Source: Bacteroidota bacterium (GTDB lineage: Bacteria; Bacteroidota; Bacteroidia; Flavobacteriales; Flavobacteriaceae). Taken from it: a DNA stretch of 5,543 nucleotides. Numbering within the stretch: position 1 is the first letter of the stretch; each line of letters starts with the position of its first letter. The notes under the pieces are model-generated. The model was not told the origin of the DNA and did no database searches. It saw nothing but the letters and a program-made list of their open reading frames with translations. Location of the stretch: NCBI GenBank assembly GCA_024280815.1, contig JAJRPL010000442.1, positions 1-5,543 on the forward strand, written 5' to 3'. The translations under genes were made by a program, and so were the position numbers. Below are positions 1 to 5,543 of the stretch, one piece after another.

Positions 1-1014
1 TATAGCAGTACCAATGTCTTGCGTCATATAAACTGCAGTTCCATCAGAACGGAGTACAATTTTTTCATCTAAACCTTCATCAGTCAAATCTATCCAAACT
101 GAGCTGTCTTCTTTTTTGAAAAACACGCCATTTTTTAATCCATTTTCAACCACATCCTTACCCAATAAATAAGTTTCACTTTCGTAATAATTTTTATCAA
201 AATCAACACCTAAAGCAGTATATGTTTTTTCAAAGCCGTCATAGACCCATTGATTCATTTTTTTCCATAAATCAACTACTTCAGTATCTCCAGCTTCCCA
301 TTTTATAAGTATTTGTTGTGCTTCAAGTAGGAGTGGAGCTTGCTTTTTGGCTTCATCTTCAGTATAACCTTTGGCTATTAAATCTAAAACTTCTTTTTTA
401 TATTCTTGGTCAAATTTAACATAGTAATTGCCAACTAATTTATCACCTTTTAGACCTGTACTTTCAGGAGTTTCTTCATTACCATAACGTTGCCAAGCCA
501 GCATACTTTTACAGATATGGATACCTCTATCATTAATAATTTGTGTTTTATATACTTTTTTACCAGAAGCTTTAATGATTTCACTAACCGAATAACCCAA
601 TAAATTATTTCGAATATGCCCTAAGTGTAAAGGTTTGTTGGTGTTAGGTGAGGAATACTCTACCATAACCGATTTGTCATCAGCTGTAGCGGAGACAAAT
701 CCGAAATTATCAGTATTGTAAATTTCTTTAAAATTAGTTAAGAAATAGGCATCACTAAAAACCAAGTTTAAAAAGCCTTTTACCACATTAAAATTTACAA
801 TTTCAGTTACATTTTCTACTAGGTATTTACCTAAGTTATTTCCTATTTCAACAGGATTTCCTTTAATTACTTTTAAAAAGGAAAAAACTACAATAGTAAT
901 GTCGCCTTCAAAGTCTTTACGTGTGGCTTGAAAATCAACAGTGTCAATTTCGGCTTTGTAAAGTTCTAGTAAGCCTTTTTTTACGGTAGAATTTAATGTG
1001 TTTTGGAGATTCAT
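1..1014 (-). CDS. argS: Arginyl-tRNA synthetase, N-terminal part (cut by window edge)
   Basis: Class I aminoacyl-tRNA synthetase that charges tRNA-Arg with arginine in the cytoplasm, using ATP. The frame is open from the ATG at 1014 to base 1, giving 338 residues; bacterial ArgS is usually about 550-600, so roughly 250 C-terminal residues (rest of the catalytic domain and the anticodon-binding domain) lie outside. Residues 1-110 fit the ArgS-specific N-terminal tRNA-recognition domain. The HIGH signature is HLGH at residues 130-133, within SPNTNKPLHLGHIRNN, and the conserved RSDGTAVYMTQDI block is at 322-334. The KMSKS-equivalent region is not visible. The start is firm: an in-frame TGA lies two codons upstream (1018-1020) and MNLQNTL matches the usual ArgS N-terminus. 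It is divergent from the small secreted protein at 1207, so it has its own promoter region. Identity is very secure; nothing looks damaged. Confidence 0.97.
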   Translation of the reverse strand, partial: MNLQNTLNSTVKKGLLELYKAEIDTVDFQATRKDFEGDITIVVFSFLKVIKGNPVEIGNNLGKYLVENVTEIVNFNVVKGFLNLVFSDAYFLTNFKEIYNTDNFGFVSATADDKSVMVEYSSPNTNKPLHLGHIRNNLLGYSVSEIIKASGKKVYKTQIINDRGIHICKSMLAWQRYGNEETPESTGLKGDKLVGNYYVKFDQEYKKEVLDLIAKGYTEDEAKKQAPLLLEAQQILIKWEAGDTEVVDLWKKMNQWVYDGFEKTYTALGVDFDKNYYESETYLLGKDVVENGLKNGVFFKKEDSSVWIDLTDEGLDEKIVLRSDGTAVYMTQDIGTAI

Positions 1015-1034
1015 TAGTCAATGATTTTGCTGTG

Positions 1035-1042
1035 CAAATTTA
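1035..1042 (-). promoter_or_regulatory. Possible -7 box of argS promoter
   Basis: Read on the minus strand this is TAAATTTG, a full match to the Bacteroidota -7 consensus TAnnTTTG, and it ends 20 nt before the argS ATG, implying a leader of roughly 15 nt. I could not find a TTG/TTTG -33 element at the usual 17-23 nt spacing; the nearest TTG is only about 10 nt upstream. In sequence this AT-rich a single 8-mer can match by chance, so this is a candidate only. Confidence 0.35.
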
Positions 1043-1206
1043 AAATAAATAACAACTAATTCGCTATTTATAAGGTAAAATAACAAGGGTTAAAGTTTTG
1101 CTAAATATGAGGTTTGGAATAATGTGAGTTGGTTTAATTTGTAATTTTACATGAAGTTATTGTTAGTTGAATTAACTTTTACGACTATAAATTAAATTAT
1201 TGTATT

Positions 1207-1668
1207 ATGTTACGATTACAAATTAAAAGCACCTTACTCTTATTACTTTTTAGTTTTAGTATTAATGCTCAAGAATATTCAGGTAATGGAGAGGATATTA
1301 ATAAAATATTAGTGAATATTAAGGCTTTTTCTAAAGCTTATGTAGATGCGGATTATGATAAATTGACTTCGTTTTATAGTAAAGATGGTAAGATATTTCC
1401 TGAGGGGGCAGATATTATTGTAGGGCACAAAGCAATTAAGAATAAGTGGGTACTACCCAAAGGAACAATAATATTATCTCATAAGGTTACACCTAAAGAA
1501 ATAAAAGTAATTGATGATTATGCTTACGATTATGGCTATTACCAAGGAAGTTCAAGCCGTAAAAAAGATGTTTATCCTTTTAAAGGAAAGTATGTAATTG
1601 TTTGGAAGAAAGTGGATGATGATTGGAAAATTTACCTAGACATTTGGAATAAAATTGACGATAAATAA
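1207..1668 (+). CDS. Secreted NTF2/SnoaL-like (DUF4440-type) small protein
   Basis: A 153-residue protein with a clear Sec signal peptide: basic start (R3, K7), hydrophobic core at about 9-19 rich in Leu, and probable cleavage after A21 in NAQ, typical of Bacteroidota. There is no lipobox cysteine, so the mature protein is probably periplasmic or secreted and soluble. Residues 30-150 fit the NTF2-like fold of SnoaL/DUF4440 proteins: a helical stretch with FSKAYVDADYDKL (41-53), FYSKDGKIFPEG (56-67), the IVGHKAIKNKW block (71-81), and closing beta strands with YVIVWKK (129-135) and WKIYLDIWN (140-148). Family members include small enzymes and ligand-binding proteins, so no reaction can be assigned. 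It is alone on the plus strand, divergent from argS and tail-to-tail with folD. A weak promoter match is TTTG at 1113-1116, 17 nt, then TTAATTTG at 1134-1141 (one mismatch to TAnnTTTG). No strong Shine-Dalgarno sequence precedes the ATG. Confidence 0.85.
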   Translation: MLRLQIKSTLLLLLFSFSINAQEYSGNGEDINKILVNIKAFSKAYVDADYDKLTSFYSKDGKIFPEGADIIVGHKAIKNKWVLPKGTIILSHKVTPKEIKVIDDYAYDYGYYQGSSSRKKDVYPFKGKYVIVWKKVDDDWKIYLDIWNKIDDK

Positions 1669-1678
1669 GTCTCTAATC

Positions 1679-2563
1679 TCAGTTGGCAATATCTTTATTT
1701 TCACAAGCCAACAAGGTGTTTTTTAAGAGCATTGCAATGGTCATTGGTCCAACTCCACCAGGTACAGGCGTAATATAACTTGCTTTTTTACTCACACTTT
1801 TAAAATGAACATCACCAGCCAAACGATAGCCTCTTTTTTTTGTTGTATCATCAACTCTAGTAATTCCAACATCAACAATAACAACATCGTCTTTGACCAT
1901 GTCACCAGTTAAAAATTCAGGAATACCCAAAGCTGCAATAATAATATCTGCTTGTAACGTAATTTCTTTTAAATTTTTAGTTCTACTATGAGCAACAGTT
2001 ACTGTGGCATTACCGACTGTTCTTTTTTGACTGAGTAAAATACTCATGGGTCTACCAACAATATGACTTCTACCAATGATAACGGCATGTTTACCACTAG
2101 TTTCTATATTATAGCGTTCTAATAATTCTAAAATTCCGTAGGGAGTAGCCGATAGAAAAGCAGGTAAGTCTAATGCCATTCTCCCAACGTTTGTCGGATG
2201 GAATCCGTCTACATCTTTATCAGGATGTACAGCCATGATTACCTTTTGCTCGTCAATGTGTTTTGGTAATGGTAACTGGACGATAAAACCATCAATATCG
2301 TCATTGGTATTGAGTTTGTTTATCTCATTGAGTAATATGTCTTCAGAAGTGTTTGCATCTAATTCGATTAAGGTCGATTTAAAACCTGCTACTTCGCATG
2401 ATTTTACTTTGCTGTTTACATACGTCATACTCGCACCATCATTACCAACTAAAACCGCAGCAAGGTGAGGAATTTTTTTGCCAAGAGCTTTACGTTTGGT
2501 AACAGCAATTGCTATTTCCTCTTTAATTTGATTAGAGGTTGCTTTTCCGTCGAGTAGTATCAT
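1679..2563 (-). CDS. folD: Bifunctional methylenetetrahydrofolate dehydrogenase / methenyltetrahydrofolate cyclohydrolase FolD
   Basis: Cytoplasmic enzyme of one-carbon metabolism: it oxidises 5,10-methylene-THF with NAD(P)+ and hydrolyses the methenyl product to 10-formyl-THF, feeding purine and formyl-Met-tRNA synthesis. At 294 residues it is full length for the family. The N-terminal catalytic domain carries Y48 and K52 in the YVNSK motif (the catalytic Tyr/Lys pair), Q96 in DGFIVQLPLP (91-100), and D119 in PDKDVDGFHP (114-123). The Rossmann-type cofactor domain shows IIGRSHIVGRPMS (162-174), and the C-terminal signature PGGVGPMT is at 268-275, closing over the active site. The start MILLDGK is the normal family N-terminus. 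It lies 79 bp downstream of ffh in the same direction, and I saw no TAnnTTTG box in that gap, so it may be co-transcribed with ffh. Its stop is 10 bp from the stop of the convergent secreted protein gene. Confidence 0.98.
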   Translation of the reverse strand: MILLDGKATSNQIKEEIAIAVTKRKALGKKIPHLAAVLVGNDGASMTYVNSKVKSCEVAGFKSTLIELDANTSEDILLNEINKLNTNDDIDGFIVQLPLPKHIDEQKVIMAVHPDKDVDGFHPTNVGRMALDLPAFLSATPYGILELLERYNIETSGKHAVIIGRSHIVGRPMSILLSQKRTVGNATVTVAHSRTKNLKEITLQADIIIAALGIPEFLTGDMVKDDVVIVDVGITRVDDTTKKRGYRLAGDVHFKSVSKKASYITPVPGGVGPMTIAMLLKNTLLACENKDIAN

Positions 2564-2603
2564 ATTTTCAATATTCAGTTGGCATTTTAACTTATAAGTA
2601 TAA

Positions 2604-2642
2604 TTTTTCCCCTTTGGGGAAATGTCCGTAGGACAATGGGGA
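2604..2642 (-). repeat. Double-hairpin palindromic element between ffh and folD
   Basis: Two perfect stem-loops sit side by side right after the ffh stop. On the plus strand the larger is TTTCCCC (2606-2612), TTT loop, GGGGAAA (2616-2622); the smaller is TGTCC (2623-2627), GTA loop, GGACA (2631-2635). A further GGGG at 2638-2641 could compete with 2616-2619 for pairing with CCCC at 2609-2612. It stands out as G/C-rich in AT-rich surroundings. On the ffh transcript the large stem is followed by A residues, not a U run, so it is not a textbook intrinsic terminator; it could attenuate, stabilise the ffh 3' end, or simply be one copy of a dispersed palindromic repeat. The structure is directly visible; its function is not. 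Confidence 0.6.
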
Positions 2643-3971
2643 TTATTTCATTCCCTTCATCATTTGCATCATACGTTTACCACCACCACCTTGCATCATT
2701 TTCATCATTTTGCTCATCTGATTAAATTGTTTCATGAGTTGATTTACTTCTTGAACTGATGTGCCAGAACCCCTAGCTATTCGTTTTTTTCTACTTGCGT
2801 TTATGGTTACAGGCTTACTTCTTTCAGTAGGTGTCATGGAGTGGATAATGGCTTCAATTCCTTTAAAGGCATCATCATCAATATCAACATCTTTCATTGC
2901 TTTACCAACACCAGGAATCATACCAACCAAATCTTTCATGTTCCCCATTTTCTTGATTTGCTGAATCTGTTTTAAGAAGTCATCAAATCCGAATTGGTTT
3001 TTGGCTATTTTCTTTTGAATTTTTCTAGCTTCTTCTTCATCGTATTGTTCTTGGGCTCTTTCTACCAAAGAAATGACATCACCCATTCCTAAAATACGAT
3101 CGGCCATACGATCTGGATGGAATACATCAATAGCTTCCATTTTCTCGCCAGTACCAATAAATTTTATAGGTTTATTTACAACAGATTTAATAGATAAAGC
3201 TGCACCACCACGAGTATCACCATCTAGTTTAGTTAAGATAACACCTTCAAAATTTAGAATATCATTAAATGCTTTTGCGGTATTTACAGCATCTTGTCCT
3301 GTCATTGAATCAACCACAAATAAAGTTTCTTGTGGTTGTATAGCTTTGTGGATGTTTGAAATTTCTGTCATCATTTCTTCATCAACGGCTAAACGACCAG
3401 CAGTATCAATGATAACAACATTTTTACCTTTAGACTTGGCGTGTTTTAATGCATTTTGAGCAATTTCAACAGGGTTTTTATTATCTTCTTCGGCATAAAC
3501 TTCAACATCTATTTGTTCACCAACAACTCTCAATTGATTGATGGCAGCAGGTCTATACACATCGCAACCCACCAATAATACATTTTTAGATTTTTTATTT
3601 TTTAGATAGTTTGCCAACTTTCCAGAAAAAGTAGTTTTACCAGAACCTTGTAAACCAGACATTAAAATAATAGTAGGAGAGCCTTTAAGGTTTAAGCCAA
3701 CGGTCTCGCCACCCATCAATTCAGTCAACTCGTCTTTAACGATTTTAACCAATAACTGACCAGGGTTTAAAGTAGTCAGTACATTTTGTCCTAATGCTTT
3801 TTCTTTTACACGACTGGTAAAATCTTTTGCAATTTTATAATTAACATCGGCATCTAACAAAGCTCTTCGGACTTCCTTTAATGTCTCTGCTACGTTTATT
3901 TCGGTTATTTGCCCATGCCCTTTTAAAACATGAATGGCTTTGTCTAGTTTTTCACTTAAATTATTAAACAT
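2643..3971 (-). CDS. ffh: Signal recognition particle protein Ffh (SRP54 GTPase)
   Basis: Protein subunit of the bacterial signal recognition particle: it binds 4.5S RNA and hydrophobic signal sequences emerging from the ribosome and delivers the complex to FtsY and SecYEG at the inner membrane. At 442 residues it is normal length. The N domain (about 1-90) carries the ALLDADVN motif (37-44). The G domain shows the P-loop GLQGSGKTT (106-114), DVYRPAA (137-143), DTAGR (189-193), TKLDGD (247-252) and GTGEK (273-277). The M domain (about 320-442) has the finger-loop region FLKQIQQIKKMGNM (332-345), the basic SRP-RNA-binding helix-turn-helix RKKRIARGSGTS (394-405), and a Met-rich tail with a GGGG linker at 428-431. 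The M domain distinguishes it from FtsY. It lies 68 bp downstream of pyrG and upstream of folD, all on the same strand, with its own promoter candidate. Start MFNNLSEKLD is the usual one. Confidence 0.98.
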   Translation of the reverse strand: MFNNLSEKLDKAIHVLKGHGQITEINVAETLKEVRRALLDADVNYKIAKDFTSRVKEKALGQNVLTTLNPGQLLVKIVKDELTELMGGETVGLNLKGSPTIILMSGLQGSGKTTFSGKLANYLKNKKSKNVLLVGCDVYRPAAINQLRVVGEQIDVEVYAEEDNKNPVEIAQNALKHAKSKGKNVVIIDTAGRLAVDEEMMTEISNIHKAIQPQETLFVVDSMTGQDAVNTAKAFNDILNFEGVILTKLDGDTRGGAALSIKSVVNKPIKFIGTGEKMEAIDVFHPDRMADRILGMGDVISLVERAQEQYDEEEARKIQKKIAKNQFGFDDFLKQIQQIKKMGNMKDLVGMIPGVGKAMKDVDIDDDAFKGIEAIIHSMTPTERSKPVTINASRKKRIARGSGTSVQEVNQLMKQFNQMSKMMKMMQGGGGKRMMQMMKGMK

Positions 3972-3994
3972 ATACTTGCTTCAAAATTAGATTG

Positions 3995-4015
3995 CAAAAA
4001 TACTAAGAATTTTTG
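3995..4015. repeat. Inverted repeat in the pyrG-ffh spacer
   Basis: A perfect 7-bp inverted repeat, CAAAAAT at 3995-4001 and ATTTTTG at 4009-4015, separated by 7 bp. It covers the -7 box proposed for ffh and lies 25-45 bp past the pyrG stop codon. With only one G-C pair the RNA hairpin would be weak, so as a pyrG terminator it is poor; it could instead be a protein-binding site or chance in AT-rich DNA. Confidence 0.35.
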
Positions 4016-4026
4016 AGTTAATTAAA
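3995..4026 (-). promoter_or_regulatory. Probable ffh promoter
   Basis: On the minus strand TATTTTTG (4002-3995) fully matches the Bacteroidota -7 consensus TAnnTTTG. Twenty nt upstream is TTTA (4026-4023), one base off the -33 TTTG element. The -7 box ends 23 nt before the ffh ATG, giving a leader of about 15-20 nt, which is normal for this phylum. Spacing and position make this the better of the promoter candidates here, but it has not been tested and the region is AT-rich. Confidence 0.45.
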
Positions 4027-4039
4027 GATTAGTTAGGTG

Positions 4040-5543
4040 TTATGAATTGTCTAAACATGCTTTAATAAAAGTTACAAATAGAGGATGAGGGTTCAATACC
4101 GTACTCTTATATTCAGGATGGTATTGTACACCTACAAACCAAGGATGGTCAGGTATCTCAATAATTTCAACTAAATTGGTTTTTGGGTTTATACCAGAAA
4201 TTTTCATTCCAGCATTTGTAATTTTATCTAGGAAGTCATTATTAAATTCATAGCGATGTCTATGGCGTTCACTAATTAGTTCAGATTGATAAGCATCATG
4301 AACTTTAGAGTTTTTATCTAATTTACAGTCCCATGCTCCTAAACGCATAGTACCTCCCATATTTGAAATGTTTTTTTGTTCTTCCATTAAACTAATTACA
4401 GGAGCGTTTGTGGTTTTATTCATTTCAGTAGAGTTGGCATCTTTTAAGCCTACTACATTTCTAGCAAATTCTATGACAGCCATTTGCATACCTAAACAGA
4501 TTCCTAAAAAAGGAATTTTATTTTCTCTGACAAACTTAACTGCAAAAATTTTACCTTCAATACCACGTTCACCAAAACCGGGAGCAACCAAAACTCCGTG
4601 AAGGTTTTTTAATTTGTTAGCTGCGTTAGTTGGAGTTAATTCTTCTGAATGAATCCAATGTATATTCACTTTAATTTCTTGTGAAGAACCTGCATGAATA
4701 AAAGCTTCAGAGATAGATTTGTAAGCATCTTTCAATTCAACATATTTACCTACCAAACCAATTTCTACAGTATGTTTTGGATTTTTATGTTTGCTTAAAA
4801 AATCATTCCATTTACTTAAATCTGGCTCTGTATCAGCATTAAGGTTTAATTTTTTTAATACTACTTTATCTAAACCTTCATTTTGCATAAAAATAGGTAC
4901 ATCATAAATAGTATCTGCATCAATTGATTCAATGACATCTTCTTGTTTTACATTACAAAACAAGGCTAACTTTCTTTTAATACCTTCAGATAAATGATGT
5001 TCAGTTCTACAAACTAAAACATCAGGGTTTACACCACTTTGCATTAACATCTTAACAGAATGTTGTGTGGGTTTTGTTTTTAATTCTCCAGCGGCAGCTA
5101 GGTAAGGTATTAAGGTTAAGTGAATTACAATTGCATTTTCTTTGCCTAACTCCCATTCTAATTGACGTACAGCCTCAATATATGGTAAAGATTCAATATC
5201 ACCAACGGTACCTCCAATTTCAGTGATTACAATATCAAATTTTCCAGTTTTTCCGAGTAGTTGAACACGTTCTTTAATCTCATTGGTAATGTGGGGAATT
5301 ACTTGAACAGTTTTTCCTAAAAAATCGCCACGACGTTCTTTATCGATAACCGATTGGTAAATTCTACCTGTAGTTACATTATTAGCTTGTGAAGTAGGGA
5401 TGTTTAAAAAACGTTCATAATGACCTAAATCTAAATCGGTTTCTGCACCATCATTAGTTACATAACACTCACCATGTTCATACGGATTCAGAGTCCCTGG
5501 ATCAATATTGATATACGGGTCAAGTTTTTGAATGGTAACTGAA
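4040..5543 (-). CDS. pyrG: CTP synthase (glutamine-hydrolysing), lacking about 35 N-terminal residues at window edge
   Basis: Makes CTP from UTP, ATP and glutamine-derived ammonia, the last step of pyrimidine nucleotide synthesis, in the cytoplasm. The frame is open from the right edge (first whole codon at 5542) to the TAA at 4042-4040: 500 visible residues of an expected 535-540. The missing part includes the GGVVSSLGKG P-loop. In the synthetase domain KLDPYINIDPGT (visible 6-17), DGAETDLDLGHYERF (31-45) and EIGGTVGDIES (108-118) carry the Mg/ATP-binding acidic residues, D38 and E108 matching E. coli D72 and E140. GELKTKPTQHSVK (152-164) is the UTP/CTP site. The class I glutaminase domain has the nucleophile C349 in GICLGMQ (codon 4498-4496) and the H475/E477 pair in HPE. 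The ATG at 5050 is an internal Met (residue 165), because conserved sequence continues upstream in frame. It is followed by ffh after 68 bp on the same strand. All visible catalytic residues are intact. Confidence 0.98.
   Translation of the reverse strand, partial: SVTIQKLDPYINIDPGTLNPYEHGECYVTNDGAETDLDLGHYERFLNIPTSQANNVTTGRIYQSVIDKERRGDFLGKTVQVIPHITNEIKERVQLLGKTGKFDIVITEIGGTVGDIESLPYIEAVRQLEWELGKENAIVIHLTLIPYLAAAGELKTKPTQHSVKMLMQSGVNPDVLVCRTEHHLSEGIKRKLALFCNVKQEDVIESIDADTIYDVPIFMQNEGLDKVVLKKLNLNADTEPDLSKWNDFLSKHKNPKHTVEIGLVGKYVELKDAYKSISEAFIHAGSSQEIKVNIHWIHSEELTPTNAANKLKNLHGVLVAPGFGERGIEGKIFAVKFVRENKIPFLGICLGMQMAVIEFARNVVGLKDANSTEMNKTTNAPVISLMEEQKNISNMGGTMRLGAWDCKLDKNSKVHDAYQSELISERHRHRYEFNNDFLDKITNAGMKISGINPKTNLVEIIEIPDHPWFVGVQYHPEYKSTVLNPHPLFVTFIKACLDNS

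Noticed and set aside
1151..1195. A 14-codon frame beginning MKLLLVE upstream of the secreted protein gene
   Set aside because: It is very short, has no visible ribosome-binding site, and lies in AT-rich DNA where such frames arise by chance; without conservation data it cannot be supported as a leader peptide.
1015..1206. Possible RNA gene or mobile-element trace in the argS divergent region
   Set aside because: I found no tRNA-like folding, strong hairpin or terminal repeats there; it reads as AT-rich promoter DNA.
1682..1724. GTTGGC (1682-1687) and GCCAAC (1707-1712) followed by six T residues (1719-1724), as a terminator for the plus-strand gene
   Set aside because: The stem is 6 bp with a 19-nt loop, the T run is six bases away from the stem, and all of it is folD coding sequence; too weak to annotate.
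2235..2468. Plus-strand reading frame inside folD
   Set aside because: It is antisense to conserved FolD sequence and has no recognisable domain.
2643..2745. Met-rich, Gly-rich low-complexity C-terminus of Ffh
   Set aside because: A methionine-rich M-domain tail is normal for SRP54 proteins and serves signal-sequence binding.
2761..3459. Plus-strand reading frames at 2761-2964 and 3073-3459 inside ffh
   Set aside because: They are antisense shadows of conserved Ffh G- and M-domain sequence; they resemble no family.
4368..4601. Plus-strand reading frame inside pyrG
   Set aside because: It is antisense to the glutaminase domain, with no domain or start signal.
4040..5050. A 336-residue reading starting at the ATG at 5050 taken as the whole gene
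   Set aside because: The frame stays open to the window edge and upstream codons encode conserved CTP synthase sequence (GELKTKPTQHSVK and the synthetase domain), so 5050 is an internal Met.

Overview
The window is AT-rich and reads as an ordinary housekeeping segment of a Bacteroidota chromosome, most likely class Flavobacteriia. The support for this is the low GC content, AAA/TTA-heavy codon use, a signal peptide ending in NAQ, weak purine-poor ribosome-binding regions, and short 5' leaders with TAnnTTTG-like -7 boxes. The protein sequences also resemble flavobacterial orthologues. This placement comes from reading the sequence, not from a database search.

Layout: (1) 1-1014, minus strand: the N-terminal 338 residues of arginyl-tRNA synthetase (argS), cut by the left edge. 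(2) 1015-1206: a 192-bp divergent intergenic region with a possible argS -7 box. (3) 1207-1668, plus strand: a small secreted protein with an NTF2/SnoaL-like (DUF4440-type) fold. It is the only plus-strand gene and the only one without an assigned biochemical role. (4) 1679-2563, minus: folD, whose 3' end faces the previous gene with a 10-bp gap. (5) 2564-2642: a 79-bp spacer holding a G/C-rich element of two perfect hairpins. (6) 2643-3971, minus: ffh, the signal recognition particle GTPase. (7) 3972-4039: a spacer with the probable ffh promoter and an overlapping inverted repeat. (8) 4040-5543, minus: pyrG, CTP synthase, complete at its C-terminus and missing roughly 35 N-terminal residues beyond the right edge. 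Its frame is open all the way to the edge, so the internal Met at 5050 is not its start.

The genes belong to core metabolism and translation/targeting: tRNA charging (ArgS), one-carbon folate supply (FolD), co-translational membrane targeting (Ffh) and pyrimidine nucleotide synthesis (PyrG). pyrG, ffh and folD run in the same direction and could be partly co-transcribed, although a promoter candidate precedes ffh. I found no mobile element, CRISPR array, tRNA or rRNA, and no sign of a novel multi-gene system. The items most worth a second look are the double-hairpin element after ffh, the inverted repeat over the ffh promoter, and the secreted NTF2-like protein.
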